Shown: one piece after another, positions 35,400 to 45,351 of the stretch
Position numbering within the stretch: position 1 is the first letter of the stretch
Layout of the letters: each line of letters opens with the position of its first letter
The notes under the pieces: model-generated
Databases searched by the model: none
What the model was told of the DNA's origin: nothing
Seen by the model: the letters and a program-made list of their open reading frames with translations, nothing else
Assembly (NCBI RefSeq): GCF_947623445.1
Contig: NC_135246.1
Coordinates: 14,739,856 to 14,803,855 of the forward strand
Direction: 5' to 3'
Length of the DNA stretch: 64,000 bases
Source: Clavelina lepadiformis
Lineage: Eukaryota > Chordata > Ascidiacea > Aplousobranchia > Clavelinidae
Position numbers and translations under genes: made by a program

Positions 35400-36583
35400 T
35401 TACCTGATAAGAACTTTGCTTTTTCTCTTTTTGTCTTTGGAAGCAGAAGATGGCACGCCTGAAGTACTGGAAGCACTGTTTTTGCGACTAATTGGGGTGT
35501 GAGGTGGGCGAGGAGTGTTGGGTCTGCAAAAAATATTGCTGTCATATTATCCGATCTGAAATTCACATGCCCATAAAAAGAATAATTGTATAACCTTGAT
35601 GATGGTTCTCCTGCAGCTGCAGTTGAGCCTTCATTTTCTGTTTCGTCAGACTTCTTATCTTTGCTTGGTTCATCGTCATTTTTTTCCTTTTCTCGTTCTC
35701 CATCATTGTCTTATTTCATAAAATATCAATGCAACTATTTCAGTCAACTCAAGTGTGACAAATCACTATCAAACACAAAATGTGAAAGCAAATAAGATAC
35801 AGTGATTCATTAAATATTTATGTACTCGTTTCTTTCTTGATTGCCTCCATAAGTCCACTGACTGCAGCCATGGATGTGATGGAGGATTTACTAAATAACC
35901 TCTCTGCCTCTTTGAACTTGCGGTTTCGCCGATCAGCCTTGCTGTTTGTGTTCCTTTAAACATGATTGGTTTACAAGTTAAAAGATAAAGTAAGGCAAGC
36001 TAAGATAGATAAGCTCATACTAGAAAGTTTGCTTTAAATGAACAAATATATGTAATGCCAAAAAATTTTGTCACGCCAATTTAATCCTTACAAGTTATAA
36101 TATAGAATAAATGGCAATTCTGCGCCTGAAAATTGGTACAGAAACCAACTTTCTGCGCAGGATCAAGCAAACTTTCCAGTAGGGAAATAAACTACGCACA
36201 ATTAAAAAAGCATCAGTTTCTTTAAATAAGCTCAATACTTGTTTGTTAAGTATCTATCCCATCCTCTGATTATATTTCCATAAAGTTGAGTGTCTTCTAG
36301 ATAGCTACCCTCAAAAGCATAAATTTGACGTTCCAAGGTGGCCAGCGTTTCCTGACATTCAAACACATTTGTACCACAAATGCAAAAACTTAAATATATG
36401 TATTACCAGTTCGTGCAAATATTTGGTAGAAGTTCAAATAACTGTATAATGACTGTATAGGCCTATAGCATGGTTTATACAATAACTTTTGAAGTTGAAT
36501 TTGCTTACAGCAATTTCTTCCTTTCGTTTCACAAGTTCAGCCAGTTCTGCACGGGTATCATTCGTTTGACTTTTATGGGACAT
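35400..36583 (-). CDS. MEAF6: MEAF6/Eaf6, subunit of MYST histone acetyltransferase complexes
   Basis: Small nuclear subunit of NuA4/TIP60, HBO1 and MOZ/MORF acetyltransferase complexes. Five exons on the minus strand join in phase: 36583-36509, 36351-36239, 35953-35826, 35709-35595 and 35523-35400, giving 184 residues (human about 191-201). The N-terminal half is strongly conserved: [70 protein letters not shown]. It forms the coiled-coil that binds the scaffold. The C-terminal half is low-complexity and charged, ending with [12 protein letters not shown], in place of the basic tail of vertebrates. Introns are 111-285 bp. The start at 36583 gives [14 protein letters not shown], equivalent to vertebrate PDTRRELAEL. 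Confidence 0.95.
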
Positions 36584-39289
36584 CTTTTTTATATTCAGGC
36601 TTTATACTCGCTAACAGCAGACTCTTCATACAGAAGCAAAACAAACTAGACTAGCCCTATTAACAAAACTACAACAAGAAGCATAGATAAATCAACGCCA
36701 CATTACTTGATTGCACTAGGACCAGGTTTATGATAAGCAGGGTTTGCTAGGAACACATTAAACGTAAGAGTTGGTAACCATCTCAAATAGCCTAATAATC
36801 ACACATTGCTTTAAAAAATAAATGTTCTGCGTGTTTATTAGCAATCAAAGCAGATTTTGTTGAAATTTCAGATATTTTTAAAACTTTAAGTTTATGTCTA
36901 ATACACAGTTTTGTTGCTCAAATATTCAAAGTAAAACCTAAAGGTTCCATTTTGTTCATGCTTTTCACCATGTTCTACCATCTGCAGTGGTAGGCTCTAA
37001 GTTACTACAAAAGTTCATGTAGAAATAAAGCGGATCGATACAGTCAATCATATAGGCGTTAAACAACTTGAGATCGCTTTTACCAGTATAGCCTGAGTTA
37101 CGTTTTTACTGTTATACCGTAACTGGGCCTAGGCCTATCATAGCATAGTTAATACCGGTAATTACAATTACAGCATTAAGCAGTGTTACCGTTTACCATC
37201 TTATGCCAGTATGCGTTGAACAAAAAATAAGCACGCGGTTGTGCGATGGTGGATTGTTTATTATTAGGTTACCACTCGTAAAAATAATTTATTGCAATCT
37301 TTGACCATAGTGTATATGTCATAACCTTGAAACTCAAACACTAAATTCGAGCAACTTAGGCTTTATTAAAAACAGAACAGAACAGACCTAAAACAAATAG
37401 AATCAGTTAGGCGAAACGTGACAGCTATATAACATTTATATATGTGAACTTATACTATTAAGCAGCCGACCCACCGACACTGCGCTTGCTACTGAAATGA
37501 CGTTCTACAGTTCTATTTAAGGCGGCGAAGCAATTAAGGCGATTAGCCAAGGAGGCGTGAGGCAAGGCGTAAACAAAGGAATGTTAATACATTGGAATGT
37601 CACCACAGTATACATGATAATATTAGGTATAGACTATACTTTGATGTAATGCTTTTATTGCAAAGTTATTTGGTTTTAAAATTTCAAACTGCTACGCTTA
37701 AGAATGAAAAACGTTTAAAGAGGCTTTCTTCCGAAGTTCTGCTTAGCATAAAAAGGGTTGTTTTTTACTTTTGCCCTCCCATATCAAGATTGAGTATTCG
37801 AGAATTATTATGCCATAATTTTTTTCCATAACATCATAACTCCTTCCCATTCAGGCCTTCAAGTCGAAGTGCAAAGGTATAGGAGACCCCAAAAAGTAGG
37901 CTGGTTGATTAACTTGATTTCAAGAATAATTTACTAACAAAAGACAAGTATTTTTTTAATTTTCATTAATTGAGTTAAAATCCTGGTCAAACCACTAATA
38001 TTTTCACTAATAAGGCACTAAAAATACCTCTCTCTCTCTCTATAGGCATGAGCCCCGACTGAAAAGTATGGCAGTTTTCAACAAAAAGTTTTGCCCACAA
38101 AGACACAACTAATGATGTGATTGTCACTGAAGCCTACGTTTTTATTTATTATAATAATTCAAACAACCAACCTTGCATGGTTTATTTAATAAATCGGTGT
38201 GAATGTGTAAAAGTTTGGCTTAGATGTTAATGGGTTTCGTGCGCGTGTGTCAGTGTGTATCACACCTTCCACTTAAGCAGCCAAGTAGGAAGTTTACTTG
38301 ACTACATGACTGTAATACTTCCTAGTACCATTATTTTCTTTTTGGAGTGTATGTTGATTATTACAAGCAATCAGATTGTAATTTTAAATTTTGTGGTGAA
38401 ATGAGCAAAATACGTTCATGATTTATTTATGCCACCTGATACAATGCGGACACAATTAAATATAAAGTTTAAAAGTGACTTGGTAACTTTTCATTCCTTG
38501 ATTGAAGTCTAAAAATATCCTAGACAAACTAAGCACACAATTCAACTCCAAACCTTCAGCATAGTAGCCCTCAGAGCGAACCACTTTGCTATGGGAGTAC
38601 CTTTTCCCTCAGGCAAAAATGAGAATCATAAACCTACCTGTGAAATTGGCCAGTTACTGAAGTTGCATTTTTTTAACTTTGGTAAATGGATACTGGTGAA
38701 ATAATCACTGTGTTATGTAATAGCCGGAAAAACTGCTAATGAAGGTTTACTGAAACCCTATATTGTTTGATACAACTAATATGCAATTTATACTGTAACC
38801 ACAACTATTGCAGTAAAAGCAGCCATAGCCTACAGCTTTAAACAATTAAAAGTTGTTTTTCTACAAACGATCTAAGCCGTTCCAAGAAATTTAACAATCT
38901 TACCGGTGGTTCAAGTGAACTTTTGTGTTTTAGAGACACTTTCAAAGTTGTCCCATACGCATTGAGTATTAAACATCAGTATAGCTCACAGATATTGCAT
39001 TCCTCTGTTGCAATATCTGTAGAGTCACTTGTAGATGCCGGTTGCATCAGCATATGTCATAATCAGCCTGACAATCACATATGTTACCCTGCCTATGACC
39101 TTACAAACCTTATTCAAATAGAATCAATTTTAGTACACACATATCCCATGGACATAACAATCTCAAGTACCCAGCAATATCATTACCAACATTTGTTTGT
39201 ATTAAGTATTTTGTGAAACGAATTTTGTATTTAAAAACAGATTGTTCAGGTAGTTGTTACACGCCCACTGACCTTTTAAAGTAATCATC
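36584..39289. other. 2.7 kb between divergent MEAF6 and PDAP1
   Basis: Must hold both promoters. A CT microsatellite lies at about 38029-38042 and a SINE head at 38533-38601. ORFs at 37592-37831 and 38923-39216 are unrecognised and probably chance frames. Confidence 0.45.
38533..38601 (-). repeat. tRNA-derived SINE head
   Basis: On the minus strand CATAGCAAAGTGGTTCGC (A-box-like) is followed about 30 bases on by AAGGTTTGGAGTTGAAT (B-box-like), at tRNA spacing. It shares the A-box block with 11194-11270. Confidence 0.55.
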
Positions 39290-39787
39290 ATGCCTAAGGG
39301 TCGTAAACAAAATTACAAAGGGAGGAGTAAACAATTCACAAGTGTACAAGAGTTGGAATCCCAACGACAACAGGAACAAGAATGGCGGGGCAAGAAAAAA
39401 GATGAATCTTCATCTGAAGAGGAACAAAGTGAAAGCGATGAAGACGCAGTTATACAAGTTCACAACCCAAATCGAGCTGCTCAAAAAACCAAAAAAATTT
39501 CTGAACTTTCAGAGGTTCCTAGTGGCACTGTTGAACTCTCAAGAAGAGAAAAAGAAGAAATTGCAAAGCAAGAATCAGCAAGGAGATACCAACAGCTACA
39601 CGCACAAGGTAAAACTGATGAGGCAAGAGCAGATTTGGCTCGACTTGCAATCATTCGCAAACAAAGAGAAGAATCTGCAAGAAAGAGAGAAGAAGAGAAA
39701 AAAGAAAGAGAAGCAAGGCAACACGCTTCAAAAGAGGCCAGCCTAAATGCAATTAAATCAAAAGGAGGTCGTGGAAGAGGAAAATAG
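39290..39787 (+). CDS. PDAP1: PDAP1, 28 kDa heat- and acid-stable phosphoprotein (PDGFA-associated)
   Basis: Small, charged, largely disordered cytosolic phosphoprotein reported to bind PDGF-A and linked to translation. The 165-residue uninterrupted frame shows the family layout: basic start [18 protein letters not shown], acidic serine block [14 protein letters not shown] (CK2-type sites), [17 protein letters not shown], the core [13 protein letters not shown], and the most conserved helix [20 protein letters not shown], then a KRE-rich tail ending GGRGRGK. Vertebrate genes have several introns; none is seen here. AG (CTTTTAAAG) stands 9 bases before the ATG. Confidence 0.93.
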   Translation: MPKGRKQNYKGRSKQFTSVQELESQRQQEQEWRGKKKDESSSEEEQSESDEDAVIQVHNPNRAAQKTKKISELSEVPSGTVELSRREKEEIAKQESARRYQQLHAQGKTDEARADLARLAIIRKQREESARKREEEKKEREARQHASKEASLNAIKSKGGRGRGK

Positions 39788-40648
39788 CAGAAATTTTGCA
39801 TATATATATAAATTTGCATTATTGCATTAAGTTCCCTGTCAGGATTATCTTCAGTTTTTGAAGAACCTGTTGGTAAAATGGAGTTGGTGTATGTTCGGTT
39901 TTCTGAAAAGCGTTATCATAATGTTTTATGGTATAAATGTAATCAAGTTTGTAAAACATTTTTCAAGATATGCTTATATATACAAAGTTATTGTCAGTAG
40001 ACTATGATTCAGTTTAATTATACAATCTTATACTACTGCAGTATCAATTTCCAGTGCTGAATATTCCTTCGAAATAGTGAAACTCTTTTACCGGTTTGAA
40101 TGTGTTATTTATTTTTGATTGACTAAATGTTATACCGACTGTCATAATACCATGAACATGATATTAAATTTTTCTACTGTAAAAGATATGCAGCAGTTTA
40201 TATTACTGCAGTACAAGCACGGGAATGGAATTTTCTGTTGTACGTAAATGGCTGTCTTTGCTTATTACTATTGCTAAGTTATTTTTGGTTGGGAGTCTGA
40301 ATGTTTACAAATTTAGCTTCAGAAAATGGATGGTGTGTATTACTGACATTTGTCTCGGTATTAAAACAAATGTAACATGTAATGAAAAGGGCTTGTCTCT
40401 ATTCATACTACTAAACAGTTGCTAATGCTTGAAAGATTTTAAAAATACAGTTATTTATATGATATCTTATTGTAACAGTATATCGAAGAAAAAGTTGAAC
40501 AGCTATATACAAAAAACGTTTCACCACCATTTTCTTGACTTTATCATACCATCATTTATTTCCAGCATGATTGATTTCTAATTTAATTTCAACTATTGAA
40601 CAATTCAGCTTGCATGTTTTACCAGGTTGTTGTTGAAATAATGCCATT
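39788..40648. other. Between PDAP1 and SIN1
   Basis: Contains the PDAP1 3' UTR and SIN1 5' region. TTTTACCAG at 40617-40625 is an acceptor-like site 24 bases before the SIN1 ATG. Confidence 0.45.
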
Positions 40649-42190
40649 ATGGCAATGGTAGATGATCCAGATTGGTTACTTAGGCACATTCGCCATTCAT
40701 TTATAACAAGTGATGACACTGGCATGTGTGAGATGGTCATTCAGGATAATGACTTGTTGACATTGGAAGAACACAGAAAGCGTTTACAAGGCCAAACATT
40801 TTCTCCAGATAGAACTGATGGAAGTGACTTTGAGGTTCATTTTCATAAATCTTCACCACCTTCTCAACATGGAAAATGTTTACATTTCAGTTCACCGTCA
40901 CCACCCAAGCCGACAAATGTGTCCCTTGCGCCGTCTCCGGACATCTCTTCTGGCTGGGACTTTGGCATCAGAAGAAGGTCAAACACAGCTCAGAAACTGG
41001 AGCGAATTCGTAAGGAAAGACAGAGCAGAGTTAAAGTGAAAAACATCCATTGGAAACAGATGCCTGAAAAATATGTCAGTGAGCATCTGGACAGCATGTT
41101 TGAAAAGAAGGATAAATGGAAGAGAAAAACGTCAGATGAAAGTGAAGAGTTAAAACATAATGCTGGTCACTGTGACGTTACAGATGGTTTGGTGGGAAAA
41201 TCTTCAGCATTTGATGACCTTAATGCGAATCTAACCAAAGTTTCAAGACAACAACTGGGGATCAGTGATGACTTCGATTTACCAGTTCAGAAAAAAATAG
41301 TTGCATCACACAAAGGGTTTAAAATCAACAAACACAAGTTATCAACAACCACAAGCAAGGGAAAATCAGGCCAAGCTGCAGGTGCAAAATCTGTGTCCGC
41401 ATTATCAAAACAACTGGCTCAGTCAGTGCATTTAGCACACAACCCTTTCAAAGACTATTCAAAATTTGATGGACATGGTCATGAAGGGTCTGCTATCACT
41501 CAACGAATAAATATATTTGTGTATGTTTATGGGGAGCCGCCTCCTGTGTATCCATTGACTGTTGTTGTATTAGTTGCTGGTGCTAGAATATCAGACTTAA
41601 TTGGACTTGCCTGCTGGAAATACTTGCAAGAAAATGCAGGTCCAAAATTGAAAAGATGCGATGTTCAAGGATACTCGATTTATATTTGTGAAGATGATGG
41701 AGAAGTTGATTATGGATTTCCTGCATTGGATAGTTATGAGCCAGTTTCTAAATTTAGTTTTCCAACACTGGCATTGGTTGAAAAACACCAGGTTGGAGAC
41801 GGCACAGAAGAAGATGGAAAATTTTGTGAGAGTGTGTTTGTAAAAGTAAATGATTATGCTGGTTTTTCACTGATTCAGGTTGATGACTTAAGTGTCAAAA
41901 TGGGTGAGGTACTCAAAAAAGCAATAAAACGGCGAAAAGGAAACAAGTATGTTGGTGTTTATCGACTGGAATATCAAAATAAGCCTGGTGAAGTCGTTGA
42001 TGAAGACCAGACTTTGGACAGCACCGGTGTCATGGAGTTTTGCATGGTCCGTGAGCACAGTGCAAGGAGTAAGCATCTTATCCAAGAAAAATCAAATCAA
42101 ACAAGCGCATCAGGGTCTGATGTAAAATATTCTGCCACTTCTTCTAGATCAACCACTGTACAATTTTTAACTTTGATGTCTTCTAGTTGA
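40649..42190 (+). CDS. MAPKAP1: SIN1/MAPKAP1, TORC2 subunit, without PH domain
   Basis: Scaffold of TOR complex 2 that presents AKT, PKC and SGK to mTOR. A single uninterrupted 513-codon frame carries the N-terminal segment HIRHSFITSDDTGMCEMV, DFGIRRRSNTAQKLERIRKE near residues 100-125, the CRIM domain from about residue 265 (NPFKDYSKFDGHGHEGS through the acidic loop CEDDGEVDYGFPALDS), and a Ras-binding-like domain from about residue 396 (FVKVNDYAGFSLIQVDD, KAIKRRKG, MEFCMVREHS). The protein then ends after a Ser/Thr-rich tail; the membrane-binding PH domain of human SIN1 is absent, and none is seen in the 457 bp before the next gene. A good donor (A|GTAAGC at about 42069-42074) just after the RBD could join a missed exon. 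Intronless, whereas the human gene has over ten exons. Confidence 0.93.
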   Translation: MAMVDDPDWLLRHIRHSFITSDDTGMCEMVIQDNDLLTLEEHRKRLQGQTFSPDRTDGSDFEVHFHKSSPPSQHGKCLHFSSPSPPKPTNVSLAPSPDISSGWDFGIRRRSNTAQKLERIRKERQSRVKVKNIHWKQMPEKYVSEHLDSMFEKKDKWKRKTSDESEELKHNAGHCDVTDGLVGKSSAFDDLNANLTKVSRQQLGISDDFDLPVQKKIVASHKGFKINKHKLSTTTSKGKSGQAAGAKSVSALSKQLAQSVHLAHNPFKDYSKFDGHGHEGSAITQRINIFVYVYGEPPPVYPLTVVVLVAGARISDLIGLACWKYLQENAGPKLKRCDVQGYSIYICEDDGEVDYGFPALDSYEPVSKFSFPTLALVEKHQVGDGTEEDGKFCESVFVKVNDYAGFSLIQVDDLSVKMGEVLKKAIKRRKGNKYVGVYRLEYQNKPGEVVDEDQTLDSTGVMEFCMVREHSARSKHLIQEKSNQTSASGSDVKYSATSSRSTTVQFLTLMSSS

Positions 42191-42647
42191 TTTAGAAATG
42201 GCTTCAGTTTATTGTGTAAAATATGAACTCGATCTTTTCTGAAAATCAATTCTAATATCATATTTTAAGTGGATAAAAAATTTTGAAGTAAATTGTTTTA
42301 ATTTCTATTCGCATCAGGTAAGAATACTCAAATCTTTTCTTCTGATGTTACAATATTAATCTCTATCTTAAATTTTGTCCATTCTTTGTTTACGTTAGTA
42401 CATGTTGTAGGCAGTCTTTGCTATATGTACAAGATTTATTGCAGAAACATCTCGTGCAATTATGTTTTTTTAACATGAACTTTGTAATGCAAATGTTGTA
42501 TAACTACATGATTGTGATTTTTACAGTGTTCATTCGGCTTTGTGATTTTTCATCAGTTTTGCATTGATGTACTGATGTTACGTTTTAGATACTTAGGTGA
42601 CTCTGAAACAATTTTTTGTTAGAAATAATTTTTATACCTATGTCACC

Positions 42648-43642
42648 ATGGGCTTTATTGACAAGTTAGGTAAAGTAGCATCCACCATTGTAATTAAAAC
42701 AGTGGACTCTGGTAAGGCGTTGGGCACACAAGTTCATCGCAAGGTCAGGAAACCTTTTCGTTATTATATGGCACAGGAAAGAGCAGAACAGGCACTTGAA
42801 AAGCAAAAGGAAGTACCTAAAAGATCACCATTAAATTTACCTAAAATGGAATTTTCTAAAGGTGGTTATCTAAATCATCTTTTTCCAGAAATATATTTCT
42901 TAATTGGCATGATCAATCATTGACAATATGTTATTGTTCCAAACAACAGTAGTAATGTAAACTATATTTTTATTTGCTATGTTGAGTTGTTAATTGCTAT
43001 TTTTGCGAGGCTCACATTGTTCTAAGCTGAACATGATATTGCGTTTTTTTAACAGAACACATTGCAAGTCGAAAAAAGATGATGAATGAAAGAATGGAGA
43101 AAAATAACCAACTTTTAGAAAATCTGAAGCATATAAAAGTGATGTCTCATGACCCACCAGAGGGTAATAAAACCTTTGTAGAATAAATAAACAATGTGCA
43201 TCACTGTGTTATTCTCACATATATATCATGTACAATATGATACATCTTACAAATATAATAGCCACTTGTTGACATAGGTTTGAGTCTTCCTGTGTATTAG
43301 CCTACCTCAATTTAACTTTGTCCATAAAGTTGATAGGTTCTTTTTCTCATCATTACAGGTTCAAAAACATCAGAAGATAATGAACAGACAAAGAATTTAC
43401 CTCAGCGTCGTGTGTTTACAGACAGCCTGCGAACCTCAGATATACCGCGTGGCCTTGTACAGTTGGAAAGTTTAATAAACATTTTACATAATCATGACAT
43501 TGATCCAACTGAATGGACAAACGATGCCATCGCAGATAAATTTAAACTGCGAGACTCTGATGTAAAAGACTTGCTGAGTAACTTTAGTTTAATCAAACCA
43601 GAAGATAAGTTTGTGAAATCAAGAACTGAACAAACCATCTGA
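42648..43642 (+). CDS. NDUFAF4: NDUFAF4-like complex I assembly factor
   Basis: Mitochondrial factor that helps assemble the Q-module arm of respiratory complex I. Three exons join in phase, 42648-42861, 43056-43163 and 43359-43642, for 201 residues (human 175). The start has a good context (CACCATGG) and gives MGFIDKLG. The middle is a basic helix (HIASRKKMMNERMEKNNQLLENLK). The C-terminal part IPRGLVQLESLINILHNH, PTEWTNDAIADKFKLRD and VKDLLSNFSLIKPED aligns well with human IPKGKISIVEALTLLNNH, PETWTAEKIMQEYQL and VNSLLKYFVTFE. The N-terminal half is weaker, hence less certainty. It lies 457 bp after SIN1 on the same strand. Confidence 0.75.
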
Positions 43643-44333
43643 CCACATTGTTTACTCAGATGCAACGAATCTCTATTGGTTTGTCTTGCCCAGGGCAACC
43701 TCTTGTCATTGATTTACAACATATTGTATCACTATTTCATTCAATCTGCTTAACATTGCTTTAGTCAACTGCATTTTTTTAAGTAAAAATATGGCTTCTA
43801 GAGCATATATATCAAGCTGCTTGCATTTGTCATATTTCGGAGAGACAAAACGTTTTTGGCAGAATATGAAACTATGGTTCAACCATTGAAAATATTTCAG
43901 GCAAAATCTAGCATTTGAACATTACTTTTCTATAAAATCCAACAGAATATGGAATATTCCATTCCAACACAACTCACCTAACCTACATTACTGTTTAAAA
44001 TAAACATTCAAAGTTCATTTTAAGTGATCAGACAACAAGATATATTTACTTCATGTTTGATGAATTATTTCTTTTAACTAAACCTCTTTAAATTATCCCA
44101 GAATAATGAGCAAAACAAACAAAAACAAAGCTGGAGCATGTGAAGATGTGATTTCAAACCCAATACAACACTTTTAAACTAACTAAACTTAATTGCTAGC
44201 CTATTTACTATGAATAAGTTACGCAGCCTGTTGATGATGGTAGTTTAAGAGAATAGTCATGCAAAATGTTGATTTTAGCGATATTGATTGAAGTCAGATC
44301 TAGATCATTGGAAGGTAAATATAACGTTATGCA
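43643..44333. other. NDUFAF4 3' region, no gene recognised
   Basis: A possible AATAAA lies at 43999-44004. No other feature is supported. Confidence 0.4.
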
Positions 44334-44833
44334 CAGGTGGGCAGTACCTCGGTACTATAGTACTGAATTACTGTACCGCGGTACTTTTTCAATACCGGTA
44401 GCGTCAGTACTTTTGAAAAAAAGTACCGAATTACTTTTTTCAATAAATTTCAGTCGGTCCCGGTACTCGGTACTTTTCACGTGATTATTTCAAAATTTTA
44501 ACAAGTATGTTTTCAAAAATACATGTTAATTAACCCTTAATACAAATTTTAGGATTTGTTGATCTTTTTTTAATCTAGAAATGTCAAGCAAAATAGCAAG
44601 CGAGTAACGTCAAATATTTTTTGACCTGGAGTAACCTTTACCGAGGGCATAATAGCGGCAAACATTGCATTTGCAGCAGCATCTTTTACACAAAAAGTAC
44701 CAGTACCAATTACCGACAAACTACCGAACTACTTTTTTAAAATAGTACCGAATACTGGAACCGTCGGTACATTTCTTGCCAAGTATCGGTACCGTTACCG
44801 ACGATACTTCCAAATACCGATCACCTACCTCTG
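44334..44833. mobile_element. GTACC-rich hAT-type MITE
   Basis: Begins CAGGTGGGCAGTACCTCGG and ends CGATCACCTACCTCTG, a partial inverted pair. The outer 120 bp on each side are dense in GGTAC, ACCGG and GTACCG. CAGGTGGGCA-type ends are found in hAT families. No exact 8-bp duplication is seen, so the family call is tentative. Confidence 0.55.
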
Positions 44834-45351
44834 AATTTATGTTACTATGTTATAAAATTTAAGTTAAGTTTTGAAGAAACTGTGAAAAATAACTCTTAAC
44901 TAACGAAACAAACCAAACACATGCAAAACAAGACTTTTTTTTATCTTATCGTAGGTAATTCCCCATAATTTGTTGAAGTTTTTTTTGAACAATTGCATAA
45001 AATATTATCTACCTTAATTTTAAGTTTTACTTAACGTTCTATTACAACTCTGTTTATTATCTTTGCTTGTTAGAAAAATGATGGTAACAAAATTTTTTTG
45101 CTTTCTTGTGTCTTTTAATTTCACATTGTTTTTCACTAGTCACTATGCGTTTGGTTTTTATGAGTAATTTTGTCAACACTTTGCAATTTCATATCGACAA
45201 GAAACAACGGGGAATACCCAAATCAATAACTTCATTAAAAACATGCTTACTGATTGTGAAGTTTTCCAGAACTGTATAGGTGTAGCCTATAGGCTTAAAG
45301 CAGTGAGTGTATTTTGTCGGTTACAAGTAAGCAAAAAAGTAACGTATTTGC
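44834..45351. other. WARS2 upstream region
   Basis: AT-rich; presumed WARS2 promoter. Nothing specific is recognised. Confidence 0.35.
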
